Positions 18,123 through 25,803 of a stretch of DNA of 64,000 nucleotides are shown piece after piece. Each line of letters begins with the position of its first letter. The first letter of the stretch is position 1. The notes beneath the pieces are model-generated. The model was not told where the DNA came from. It did not search any database and worked only from the letters and a program-made list of their open reading frames with translations. Source of the DNA: Myxococcota bacterium (GTDB lineage Bacteria > Myxococcota_A > UBA796 > UBA2385); assembly GCA_023150805.1 (NCBI GenBank), contig JAKLKF010000002.1, positions 1-64,000 on the forward strand. The letters run 5' to 3'. A program made the position numbers and the translations under genes.

Positions 18123-18152
18123 GGGGGTCGGATCGCCCTCGGGAACCTGAGG
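18123..18152 (-). promoter_or_regulatory. Bipartite upstream motif, copy D
   Basis: Minus strand: CCTCAGGTTCC, nine bases, then TCCGACCCCC, in the gap between the CorA-like gene and the small zinc protein, 68 bases before the latter's start. Confidence 0.5.
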
Positions 18153-18161
18153 GGAGGACCA

Positions 18162-19745
18162 TCAAGCCCGGCGCAGGGCCCGCCACAGGACCGCACCCAT
18201 CAAGAGCGCGGCCAGGGCGCAGGTGGCCGCCACGGCCAGGAACCAGGGCCAGTAGAGCCCGCCCTCGACCTGCGAGGCGGGCGGCAGGTTCATGCCCAGC
18301 AGGCCCGAGATGACGGTGGCGGGGAGCACCACGGCGCCGACCGTGGCGACGAGCTGCTGCATGCGTCGATCGCGCCGCGCCGCCTCCTGCTCGCGCTTCT
18401 GGCGCTGGTCCTCCAGGGTCTGCTCTGCGCGCTCCAGCAGGTCCCGGGCCTGGTCCCGCACCTCCTCGACCAGCGCGGGGATCCCCAGCACCTCGCGCAG
18501 GCTCCGGTAGAACCAGGCGTGGTCGGTGGTGCCGCCGGGCTCGGCGCCGGGAAGGGTCAGGACCTGGTGCGAGATCCGCTCCGCCAGCTCGTGCAGCGGA
18601 TCACGCTGCGTCGTCGGATCCCGCGGCGCCGACGGATCCCGCGGCGCCGACGGATCCCGCGGCGCCGACGGATCCCGCGGCGCCGACGGATCCCGCGGCG
18701 CCTCCCCGTCCCGCATCCGGTCCAGGTGGCTTCGTGTCACATCCGCGGCGCCCTCGGCCAGCGCAAGGTGCTGGGCGCGCAGCACCGCCGCCAGCAGCGC
18801 GTAGTGGCTGTGCCAGGTGTGGGGCCAGGTGTCGCGCTCGAACCCGTCCCCGCCGTCGCCCGTCAGCTCGCCCAGGCTGGCGGTCCCTTCGCGGGCCACG
18901 CCGATGAAGCGGTTGCCGCGCAGCTCCAGGACCCGGTCGGGTCCCTCCTCAATCGGAGGTCGCTGGCTGCGACGCACCGCCCGCCGCAGGCTGAAAAGCA
19001 GGTCGGCGCGGGCCCGGTCATCGAGGCGGCCGTCGACCACCAGGTGACTGTGGTGGACCACGTGCCGCGAGGTGCCGGTCTGGTGCGGAGGCGCCGCCGG
19101 GTCGTCCTTGGGTCCCAGGAGCAGCCACTCGGCCAGCCCCGCCGTGCCGATCCGCCCGCTCGCGCCACACGCGCCCAGCATGCGCGGTCCCAGGATCGTG
19201 CGCTGGGCCGGCGAGGGCTCGACCTCGAAGCGCCAGGCCAGGTCCTTGTCGCCCTCCTCGTCCCGGCAGGCCCGCACCTGGGCCAACCGATGCGCGATCT
19301 CCTCGGGGGCGGGCGGCGCGCCCGGGTCGGTCAGCCAGTCCACGCGGAACGAGAGCACCCCCACGTCCAGCGGCAGCAACAGCAGGTCGACCCGGCTGAT
19401 CCGGGGAGAGGGGAATCGCTCCTGGCCGGCCCGGTCGACCAGGCGACCGTGGTGCAGCAGGCCGTCGACCACCGATCGGTTCAGGGCCAGTCGGGTCACC
19501 GCCCAGGGTGAGCCCGTCGCCTCGCCCGCCAGCACCGACCGGAAGGCCGGCGACAGCTCCTCAGTGCCCGCGGGCAGCGCCTCGGTGGACAGGGACCACA
19601 TCGGCTTGACCTCGGGCGCCGCATGCCGGGGCTCCCAGACGCGGTGGCGGAGGTGCTTCACCCGCTCGGCAACGCTCGACCCCCGACCATCCGCCCACGC
19701 GACGGGGACCATGAAAGTGGTGCTGGCGGAGACAACGCGGACCAT
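18162..19745 (-). CDS. CorA-like membrane protein
   Basis: A 527-residue protein. The C-terminus has the CorA layout: a long charged helix (about 420-465), a first membrane helix ending in LLGMNLPP, which carries the GMN signature of the Mg/Co transport family, a short loop and a second membrane helix. The large N-terminal cytoplasmic domain is less like CorA and contains DVGVLSFRVDWL and HSHLVVDGRL. Residues about 350-380 are a tandem SAPRDP repeat. The start ATG at 19745 lies only seven bases after a TATACT box, so the mRNA may be leaderless. Ion transport is plausible but the long N-terminus suggests a distinct subfamily. Confidence 0.8.
   Translation of the reverse strand: MVRVVSASTTFMVPVAWADGRGSSVAERVKHLRHRVWEPRHAAPEVKPMWSLSTEALPAGTEELSPAFRSVLAGEATGSPWAVTRLALNRSVVDGLLHHGRLVDRAGQERFPSPRISRVDLLLLPLDVGVLSFRVDWLTDPGAPPAPEEIAHRLAQVRACRDEEGDKDLAWRFEVEPSPAQRTILGPRMLGACGASGRIGTAGLAEWLLLGPKDDPAAPPHQTGTSRHVVHHSHLVVDGRLDDRARADLLFSLRRAVRRSQRPPIEEGPDRVLELRGNRFIGVAREGTASLGELTGDGGDGFERDTWPHTWHSHYALLAAVLRAQHLALAEGAADVTRSHLDRMRDGEAPRDPSAPRDPSAPRDPSAPRDPSAPRDPTTQRDPLHELAERISHQVLTLPGAEPGGTTDHAWFYRSLREVLGIPALVEEVRDQARDLLERAEQTLEDQRQKREQEAARRDRRMQQLVATVGAVVLPATVISGLLGMNLPPASQVEGGLYWPWFLAVAATCALAALLMGAVLWRALRRA
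18615..18702. repeat. 18-bp tandem repeat, five copies, inside CorA-like gene
   Basis: The unit CGGATCCCGCGGCGCCGA is repeated nearly perfectly five times and encodes a six-residue SAPRDP repeat on the minus strand. The last copy is partial. Identical copies suggest recent slippage and probable length variation between strains. Confidence 0.9.
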
Positions 19746-20036
19746 GCGGCCAAGTATAGGACAAACGAGGCTGTGCGCGCGCGATGTGGACCTCGGCTCG
19801 CCGGGCGCGCTCACCGAAGTGTGCGCACAGGACTTGAGCGCCGCCTGCAATGTCCAGCCCCGACAGGGCGCAGGCAACGTCACCCTGCCGCCTCTGGCCA
19901 GGCCTCGGCCCCAGGAGCACCCAACGCAGTCCGGAAACACGGGCGGGTAGGCGTCCGGAGACTCTGGCGGGAGCCCTCTCGTCAGCCGCCTCCCGCGGTC
20001 CAAGGCGACTGGTAGGTCCACGCAGGAGCCCCGCCG

Positions 20037-20237
20037 GTGATCCCCGTCATGACCCGCCTGAAGATCCGCCACCCGGCGGAGGGGGGCATGCCCCAGGCCG
20101 CCATCGAGGAGAAGTGCGACTCGATCCTGCGCGCGGTTTGGCCCGTCCTCCGGGAGCCCAATCCGACGCTTTCAGACGTCGCCGCCAACCGGCGGCCGGC
20201 TGCAACTCGCCGGGGACGTCGGTCGAAGGCGGCATGA
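20037..20237 (+). pseudogene. Truncated IstA-like transposase N-terminus (IS21 family)
   Basis: A 66-residue frame reading MTRLKIRH, then GGMPQAAIEEKC, LREPNPTLSDVAANRR and a basic end. It matches in outline the N-terminal helix-turn-helix of IS21-family IstA proteins (a GxPQxxIAxxxGVS...REPxPTxxDV pattern), though the GVS turn is degraded. It stops immediately at the right inverted-repeat copy, with the rest of the transposase and the istB partner missing. The picture is an internally deleted insertion sequence. Family recognition is from memory of the pattern. Confidence 0.45.
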
Positions 20238-20285
20238 CAGTGCGGTCTGCGTGATCCACCCCGGGGGGAGCCAAGCTGATTCACT
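20222..20285. repeat. Inverted-repeat copy, right (IS21-like end)
   Basis: Bases 20251-20285 are the reverse complement of 6184-6218 at 30 of 35 positions, with weaker similarity continuing to 20222. It abuts the truncated IstA-like frame. Together the copies enclose 14 kb carrying a shared regulatory motif. Confidence 0.7.
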
Positions 20286-20383
20286 CCGGAGAGGTCAACC
20301 CGAAGCCCTCCCGCCCACGCTCCACCAGCCAGTACGCCGGTGCGTCACGTTGCGTCCTGGCACCCCTTCCCCGCCCCCACCCC

Positions 20384-20436
20384 TTGACACCCCCGCCCGC
20401 CCGCCGTAGTGGTCCAGCTACACATCGGAGCACTAC
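20384..20436 (+). promoter_or_regulatory. Candidate promoter with overlapping palindrome
   Basis: A perfect TTGACA at 20384-20389 is followed after 17 bases by a poor -10 (TAGTGG). GTAGTG at 20406-20411 and CACTAC at 20431-20436 form an inverted repeat overlapping the -10 and reaching the ATG at 20437, as expected for an operator. GGAG at 20427 can serve as the ribosome binding site. Confidence 0.4.
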
Positions 20437-22368
20437 ATGCCCTTCGTTCGACGCAAACGCGGCCGCCTCCTCCTCGTCCACAGCCGCCGGCAGGGGGGCA
20501 AGGTCGTCCAGCAGGAGCTGGCGGGCTTCGGCTCGGCACCGGAGCTGGAGGAGGTGCTGGGCGCCGGCGCCTGGGAGGCGTGGTGCCGGTCGCTGGAGCG
20601 TGCCCACCCGGATCTCTCGTGGGACTGGCAGGCGATCCACCGCGACCTGGCGGCGGGGATCCCGGCCCTGTCCGCGGCCCCGTCCCCGTCGGCGGCGGGG
20701 GACGCGCTCGCGAAGCTGTCGGCGGAGCTGGTGGTCGCCCTGGCGCGCCTCGCGCCGGCCCGGGCAGCGGATCGGGAGGTCCTCGACCGAGCGCAACCCG
20801 GCCTGACGCTCCTGGCCAACCACCTCCACCGCGTCCTGGGCCCGGCCGGGGCGCCCGCCCGGAGCGCCCCGATGGTGGCCCCCTCCGAGGAGGTCGAGGA
20901 GGCCTTCGACCAGGCGATGGAGCACTGGTGGCGCGGCGACCGCAAGCGCGCTGTCCAGGGCTACTGGAAGGTGCTCCAGGCGGACCCGTCGCACGCCGAC
21001 GCGCACAACCACCTGGGGATCGCGGCGCTGGACGAGGGGCGGCTGGACCAGGCCGAGGACCACTTCCGGACGGCCATCGACAGCGGGGCCCGGCACATCG
21101 AGGTGCAGGGGGGGCTGCTGGAGTGGGGCTACCTGGAGAACCGGCCCTACCTGCGCGCGCACGGCAACCTGGCGCTGGTCCTGCGGCGGCTGGGGCGGTG
21201 GGCCGATGCGGCGGCGATCCATGAGCAGATGCTGCGCTGGAACCCGACCGACAACCAGGGCGTCCGCTACCTGCTGGGCGAGGAGTACCACCGCATGGGG
21301 GATCGCCGTCGGGCGCTGGCGGCCTACCAGCGGGCAGAGGGGGACGCCGGCACCGACTTCGGCCTGGGGCTGCTGCTGCTGGAGGCGGATCGGGTCGCGG
21401 ATGCCGAGCGGGTGCTGCTGCGGGGCATGGCCGAGAACCGGTACGTGGCGCCGATGCTCCTGGCCGAGCGGTGGAGCCGGCTGGACGGGTGGCACGGCAC
21501 GAACCTGGCCGAGCCGGAGCACGCAGCGTGGATCGCCCGGTCGCTGCGGGACCTGTGGGGGTCGAAGCCCCAGCACCTGGACCAGCTCGGCCGCCTGTGG
21601 AAGCGCGCCGCGGTGGTCGCCTGGCGCCGCCAGCTCGACGACATCATGGTGGCGCTCCGCGACGCCAGGGGCTCCACCGAGGAACGCAGGGCCCTGCTGG
21701 AAGCCCGCGACCGCCTGGTCGAGGACGACCTCCTGGAGCGCGTGCGAGGCGGAGCCACCGGGGACCTCGGGACGGTGCCCGGGCTGGCCACAGTGGAGGA
21801 GGATCCTGTCTCCGCAGAGGAGGGGTCCTCCATCACCGACATGCGCCACCGCGTGGTGCCTCGCGGCGAGGGAGCACACCTGCCCACGGCGTTCTGGCGC
21901 ACCGTCGCCTACGAGGGGCGCATCGTGGAGGCCGGCTCGGCCTGGGGCCGGGCAGAGCCCCTCGACACGGCCATCCGCTGCCGGCGCAGGCCCCGGCGGC
22001 GACCCTGCACCGGACACCTGCGGGTGCGCCTGGCCGCCGGCCAGATCGTGTGGGCCTGCACCCGCTGCCGCGACAACGGGCGGATCCACCACTGGGAGGG
22101 CCTGGAGTGGGACTTCTCGAAGGCCCGCGCCCCCCGCGACGCGGCGCGGGTGCCCGTGTCCTGGACGGACTTCGCGTGGCTCCGCCAGATCGGCTACCTG
22201 CCGATGCGGATCCTGCTGGCGCGCGCCGAGTGGGGCGAGGACGGGCCGACCCTGGTGGGGAGCGTGGCGGAGCTGCGCGAGGCGGCGACGGCCTCGGCGG
22301 CGTGTGGCGGGGACGATGCCGCCGCCGCAATCCTGGCCGGGCTCGGGGACGGCGGGCCCGAGGCGTAG
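20437..22368 (+). CDS. TPR protein with C-terminal Cys/His motif
   Basis: A 643-residue protein. It opens MPFVRRKRGRLLLVHSRR, a basic beta-like start also seen on some other large bacterial proteins. Residues about 150-340 are TPR repeats (for example YWKVLQADPSHADAHNHLGI). The C-terminal part contains C-TGHLRV and WACTRCRDNG followed by HHWEGLEWDFS. I recall this cysteine pattern from small proteins near plasmid pRiA4b ORF-3-like genes. No enzymatic motif is visible, so a binding or scaffold role is likely. The ATG follows GGAG and a TTGACA-containing promoter. It stands alone at the right edge of the inverted-repeat block. Confidence 0.8.
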   Translation: MPFVRRKRGRLLLVHSRRQGGKVVQQELAGFGSAPELEEVLGAGAWEAWCRSLERAHPDLSWDWQAIHRDLAAGIPALSAAPSPSAAGDALAKLSAELVVALARLAPARAADREVLDRAQPGLTLLANHLHRVLGPAGAPARSAPMVAPSEEVEEAFDQAMEHWWRGDRKRAVQGYWKVLQADPSHADAHNHLGIAALDEGRLDQAEDHFRTAIDSGARHIEVQGGLLEWGYLENRPYLRAHGNLALVLRRLGRWADAAAIHEQMLRWNPTDNQGVRYLLGEEYHRMGDRRRALAAYQRAEGDAGTDFGLGLLLLEADRVADAERVLLRGMAENRYVAPMLLAERWSRLDGWHGTNLAEPEHAAWIARSLRDLWGSKPQHLDQLGRLWKRAAVVAWRRQLDDIMVALRDARGSTEERRALLEARDRLVEDDLLERVRGGATGDLGTVPGLATVEEDPVSAEEGSSITDMRHRVVPRGEGAHLPTAFWRTVAYEGRIVEAGSAWGRAEPLDTAIRCRRRPRRRPCTGHLRVRLAAGQIVWACTRCRDNGRIHHWEGLEWDFSKARAPRDAARVPVSWTDFAWLRQIGYLPMRILLARAEWGEDGPTLVGSVAELREAATASAACGGDDAAAAILAGLGDGGPEA

Positions 22369-22452
22369 GGGCCAGGGACGGCGGCGGGCAGGGGTGCCGT
22401 CAGCTTCTCCTCCGCTCGGGCGACTCCCTCTCCCCACCCTCGGGAGGCGCCC

Positions 22453-22797
22453 ATGACCCCCTCGCAGACGATCCACCTGTTCTCGGTGGTCGCGGCCGGC
22501 ATCGGCGGCGGCCTGGCGCCGGTGCCGGGCTCGGACGCGCCGCTGCTGATCTCCTTGCAGGCGGCGATGATCCAGTCGCTGGCGGCGGAGCGGGGCTGCC
22601 CGCTGACGACGGTGGCGGCGATGGAGCTGGCGCTGACGCTGAGCGCCACGATGGCGGGGCGGCAGGCCGCGCGTTCGCTCTTGAAGGCGCTGCCGGGAAT
22701 CGGCGCCGTGGCGGGCGCGCTGACGGCGGCGGCGCTGACGGAGGCGGTGGGGCACGCGGCGCTGGCCTGGCTGGCGCGGACGGAGCGGCCAGCGTGA
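22453..22797 (+). CDS. DUF697/YcjF-like hydrophobic protein
   Basis: A 114-residue, mostly hydrophobic protein: IHLFSVVAAGIGGGLAPVPG near the start, a helical middle with MIQSLAAERG, and KALPGIGAVAGALTAAALTE near the end. This order (AAGI-PVPGSD, then GR-LLK-PG-G) matches the DUF697 type of membrane-associated domain often fused to or beside GTPases. No GTPase lies next to it here. A looser version of the bipartite motif (TCAGCTTC, then GCGAC) lies about 55 bases upstream. Function unknown. Confidence 0.75.
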   Translation: MTPSQTIHLFSVVAAGIGGGLAPVPGSDAPLLISLQAAMIQSLAAERGCPLTTVAAMELALTLSATMAGRQAARSLLKALPGIGAVAGALTAAALTEAVGHAALAWLARTERPA

Positions 22798-22804
22798 GCG
22801 GCGC

Positions 22805-23218
22805 TCAGCCGACGCGCCGCCCGGGTGTGGCGAGCAGTTGCCGGAGAAACTCGCCTCGCGACCGGTCTCCCCGCAGCTCGTCCAGTCGCTCGGCCTCCGC
22901 CACCGTGAGGAGCACGGGCACCCGCACCGTGCGCTGTTCTTCTGGCCGCCGTGCACGTTGGGGCGAGGGCATGGGGTGGCCGAAGCGGGCCTCCCAGGCA
23001 GCCGCGGCTGCCTGCTCCTCCCACTGCATGAGATCCAGGTTCGAGAACTGGTAGGGCACCGCACCGTCGAAGGGATCCGCGCACCCCCAGGGGCACTGCC
23101 AGACGTACCCGTCAAAGGGGAGCACGAGCTCACCGCGGCGGAAGCGGGTGAGCTTTGGGACCAGCTCCGCGGGCCGGTTGCAGCCGGAGCAGTTGGGGGG
23201 AGAGAGGATCGGCTTCAT
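22805..23218 (-). CDS. mqsA: MqsA-like antitoxin with zinc-finger N-terminus
   Basis: A 137-residue protein. CSGC (10-13) and a second pair in VWQCPWGC (about 41-45) form a zinc-ribbon like that of MqsA/YgiT antitoxins. The C-terminal 60 residues (RTVRVPVLLTVAEAERLDEL, then RGEFLRQLL) look like a ribbon-helix-helix DNA-binding section rather than the Xre domain of E. coli MqsA. It begins three bases after the toxin stop, in the toxin-first order typical of mqsRA. Expected role: neutralise the RNase toxin and autorepress the pair. The pairing is strong; the exact antitoxin class is less sure. Confidence 0.65.
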   Translation of the reverse strand: MKPILSPPNCSGCNRPAELVPKLTRFRRGELVLPFDGYVWQCPWGCADPFDGAVPYQFSNLDLMQWEEQAAAAAWEARFGHPMPSPQRARRPEEQRTVRVPVLLTVAEAERLDELRGDRSRGEFLRQLLATPGRRVG

Positions 23219-23221
23219 GGT

Positions 23222-23527
23222 TCACCCTCGGTGGAAGCTGACGACGACGACGCCTGCCCGCTCGACAAGCCGGATCCAGAGGTGCCCACCATCCCAGTAC
23301 TCCGGCGTGAAGACCCAGATGATTCCACCTTGTGGCGCCGTGGAATCCTCCACTCGCAGGAAGTCTGTCCTTGCGAGTTCCAGGAGCTGAAGGCGAAGGT
23401 CGTCGGTGGTCCATTCCAGGTCACGCATGCCGTCCAATGCGTACGCTCGGATCTCCAGGCGGCCTTCGCTGACGCTGTGGCGCAGCCTGCGAAGGAAGCT
23501 GGAGACCTGCTCGGGTGATGGCGGCAC
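23222..23527 (-). CDS. mqsR: MqsR-like mRNA interferase toxin
   Basis: About 101 residues. The final 45 residues (WVFTPEYWDGGHLWIRL, then VVVVSFHRG) match the MqsR family, whose members end with an L.VI...VSF strand pair. LRHSVSEGRLEIR at the N-terminus corresponds to the family's first helix. MqsR cleaves mRNA at GCU in E. coli; that specificity is not shown here. GTG at 23527 is preferred because a good promoter (TTGGTG, 18 bases, TATAGT) ends seven bases upstream, making it nearly leaderless. The alternative TTG at 23563 would lie inside that promoter. The antitoxin gene follows at once. Confidence 0.7.
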   Translation of the reverse strand: MPPSPEQVSSFLRRLRHSVSEGRLEIRAYALDGMRDLEWTTDDLRLQLLELARTDFLRVEDSTAPQGGIIWVFTPEYWDGGHLWIRLVERAGVVVVSFHRG

Positions 23528-23533
23528 ACACAC

Positions 23534-23563
23534 ACTATATGCACATTTTGCGTGCGGCACCAA
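23534..23563 (-). promoter_or_regulatory. Promoter of the mqsRA-like pair
   Basis: On the minus strand, TTGGTG (23563-23558), an 18-base spacer and TATAGT (23539-23534), with a GTG start six to seven bases on. This AT-richer patch is distinctive in the surrounding sequence. A palindromic operator is not obvious. Confidence 0.5.
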
Positions 23564-23747
23564 GCAAGGAAGGCCCCGGACACCAAGGGACCTCGTGTCC
23601 GAGCGCGACGCTCACCCCTAGGTCACGCACCAGGTGGAGAGGCCGTCCTCGCGGCGCTCGGTGGTGGAGGCGAAGCGCTGGCTGTCCAGGGCGCAGGGGA
23701 AGGTGCCATCCAGGCGCTACACTCCCGCCTGCCACCCTGGAGCCTGC

Positions 23748-24875
23748 TTGCCCTGGCATCACCTGGTCCTGACCTGTGGCACGTCGGCGAAGGCCAACGC
23801 CGCATTCCAGCCGCTGTGGCCCACCTCGCTCGCGACGCTGGACCTGGCGCAGGCCCGGGCGCTGGGCGCTTCCACCCCGCTGCCCCCTCGCCCGGATCCC
23901 CGCCGCGTGAGCGCCGAGTACTCGGCCCTGCACGCCCTGCACGCGCTCGGGGAGCTGAGCGGGCGGCTCCGAATCTGCCTGCTGCACACCGAGACGCCGG
24001 AGGGCGTGCTGGCGGCCTGGTGGGTCCGGCGCGCCCTGGAGGAGGACTTAGAGGAGACGGTGGAGCTGCGCTCGGTGGGGGACCTGGACGCGGGCCGACG
24101 AGAGGCGATGCGGGAGGGCCTGGGCCAGTACCTGAAGGTCGTGGCGGCGGCGCTGCGCGAGGGCACGCCGCACGGGACGGCCTTCGTCCCCCTGGGTGGG
24201 TACAAGGTGATGACGGGCCTGGCCTACCTGATGGCCAGCTACCTTGGCTATCCGCTGCTGTACCTGCACGAGGGGGACCAGGTCCTGCACCGGCTGCCCG
24301 TGGTGCCGCTGCACCTGGACGCGGCGGCCTTGCGGGCGGCAGCGCCCCTGGTCCGTCGGCTGCACGCCGGTCGGAGTCTGCACGAGCTGTCGCCCGAGCA
24401 TGTCGGGCTGCTGGAGGCCCAGGGTTGGCTGTTCGAGCGCGCGCGGGTCGACGGCGAGGAGATCCTGTCGACCAACGCCTTCGCGGAGTTCCTGCGCGAG
24501 GAGCCGGCCTGGCGTGGCACGCTGGGGACGCGCGTGATGTGGGGTGACGCCCCGCCGAGGGACCTGCGCTTCGTGGCACGCCAGGTCGAGAGCCTGCTGG
24601 AACACCGCACCGACCGGGCCAGGGTGGGCGAGGTCCACCACGAGCAGAGCTGCGGCCTGGGCGGCCAGCGCTACGCGCTGTTCAAGGGCGCCTCGGGCCC
24701 GGCGGGCCTGTTCCGGGCGGCGTGGTCCTACGACGAGGCGGAGGACACGCTGTACATCGCGCTCGCCTGGTTCGATCACCAGGCCTACGAGCGGGCGCTG
24801 ACCCGGCCGCGGTTGCTGGACGCACAGGTGGCTGCGTGGACGGATCTGACCGCTGCCCTGTTCCCCGCGGACTGA
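23748..24875 (+). CDS. CARF-domain protein with RelE/HigB-like C-terminus (Cami1-like)
   Basis: A 375-residue protein. It starts WHHLVLTCGTSAKAN, the first strand and GTS turn of CARF domains. VPLGGYKVMTGL and LLYLHEGDQVLHRLP at about 145-185 match the APE2256-type CARF family, which binds cyclic oligoadenylate made by Cas10. The last 110 residues (GQRYALFKG, GLFRAAWSYDE, LYIALAWFDHQAYERAL) read like a RelE/HigB toxin fold. CARF-RelE proteins such as Cami1 cut mRNA on ribosomes when cA is bound. TTG at 23748 is chosen because GGAG lies five bases upstream and the CARF strand starts immediately after. The RT gene follows after 13 bases. CARF is secure; RelE is an inference. Confidence 0.8.
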   Translation: MPWHHLVLTCGTSAKANAAFQPLWPTSLATLDLAQARALGASTPLPPRPDPRRVSAEYSALHALHALGELSGRLRICLLHTETPEGVLAAWWVRRALEEDLEETVELRSVGDLDAGRREAMREGLGQYLKVVAAALREGTPHGTAFVPLGGYKVMTGLAYLMASYLGYPLLYLHEGDQVLHRLPVVPLHLDAAALRAAAPLVRRLHAGRSLHELSPEHVGLLEAQGWLFERARVDGEEILSTNAFAEFLREEPAWRGTLGTRVMWGDAPPRDLRFVARQVESLLEHRTDRARVGEVHHEQSCGLGGQRYALFKGASGPAGLFRAAWSYDEAEDTLYIALAWFDHQAYERALTRPRLLDAQVAAWTDLTAALFPAD

Positions 24876-24888
24876 CAGCGATCCCAGG

Positions 24889-25755
24889 ATGCCGACCTGG
24901 CTCACCCCCGCCGCGCTGGCCCGGGCCTTCCGCGAGGTCGGGGCCACAGCCAGCCCCGGCGTGGACGGAGAGTCCGGCGCGGACTTCGCGCGGGAGTTGC
25001 AGGCGCAGTGCCGCCGCCTGGTCGAGGAGGTGGAGGCGGACCGCTACCGCCCGCGGCCGCTGCTGCGCCTGACCCGGCCCAAGGCGGACGGCGGCGTGCG
25101 GGTGCTGGGCGTGCCCTGCGTGCGGGACCGGGTGCTGCAGCGGGCGGCGGTGGAGGCGGCCACGCCGACGGTGGAGGGGCGGCTGCGGCCCCAGGTCCAC
25201 GGCTACCGCCCCGGCCGCTCGCCCCGCACGGCGATCGCGATGCTGTGCGCCCAGGCGGACGACTGTACACAGACGGCGCTGGTCAAGGCCGACGTGGCCG
25301 GGCTGTTCGACACGCTGCCGCACTCCGGCGTGGCCCAGGCGGCCCGCGGGCTGCTGGCGCCCCCGTGGGACGCGCTGGTGGCGGCCTGGCTGGCGGCCTG
25401 GCCGACCTCGCCCGGCCGGGGCCTGCCCCAGGGCGCGCCGCTCTCGCCGATGCTGGCGAACCTGGCGCTGGCGGAGCTGGTGGATCGGCCGCTGGCCCTG
25501 GCGCTGCCGCCGCTGCCGCGGCCGCGGGCGTGGGTGCGCTACGGCGACGACCTGCTGGTGGTGACCTCGGCGGCGGAGAGCACGCGCCTGACCCTGCACC
25601 TGGGCGGCCTGCTGGCGGCGGGGGGCCTGCGGCTGGCGCCCGGCAAGGTCCTGTCGGCGGCGGCGCGGGCGGGGCCGGTGCCCTTCCCGGTGCTGGGCAG
25701 GGGGCTGCGGTGGCGGGCGGACGGGCGCGGGGGGCTGGCGCTGGGCGAGGGGTGA
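24889..25755 (+). CDS. Stand-alone group II-like reverse transcriptase
   Basis: A 288-residue reverse transcriptase. It has GVDG near the start, PKADGGVRVLGVPCVRDRVL (RT motifs 1-2), HGYRPGRS, DVAGLFD with catalytic Asp135, GLPQGAPLSP (about 178-187) and RYGDDLL (YGDD 218-221, the catalytic pair). The sequence resembles group II intron RTs, but the protein ends after the palm with no maturase, HNH or Cas1 domain. It lies 13 bases after the CARF-RelE gene, so it is probably co-transcribed with a CRISPR ancillary gene. It could serve RNA spacer acquisition with a distant Cas1 or be a defence RT. No intron RNA structure was recognised around it. Confidence 0.9.
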   Translation: MPTWLTPAALARAFREVGATASPGVDGESGADFARELQAQCRRLVEEVEADRYRPRPLLRLTRPKADGGVRVLGVPCVRDRVLQRAAVEAATPTVEGRLRPQVHGYRPGRSPRTAIAMLCAQADDCTQTALVKADVAGLFDTLPHSGVAQAARGLLAPPWDALVAAWLAAWPTSPGRGLPQGAPLSPMLANLALAELVDRPLALALPPLPRPRAWVRYGDDLLVVTSAAESTRLTLHLGGLLAAGGLRLAPGKVLSAAARAGPVPFPVLGRGLRWRADGRGGLALGEG

Positions 25756-25803
25756 GGGTCCGAGTATGGTAGTCTGGCCTCGCCCTCGACCCAGGATGAC
25801 GCC

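Noticed and set aside
18615-18702. Second short CRISPR-like array
   Set aside because: The 18-base units are contiguous with no spacers and lie in frame in a coding gene.
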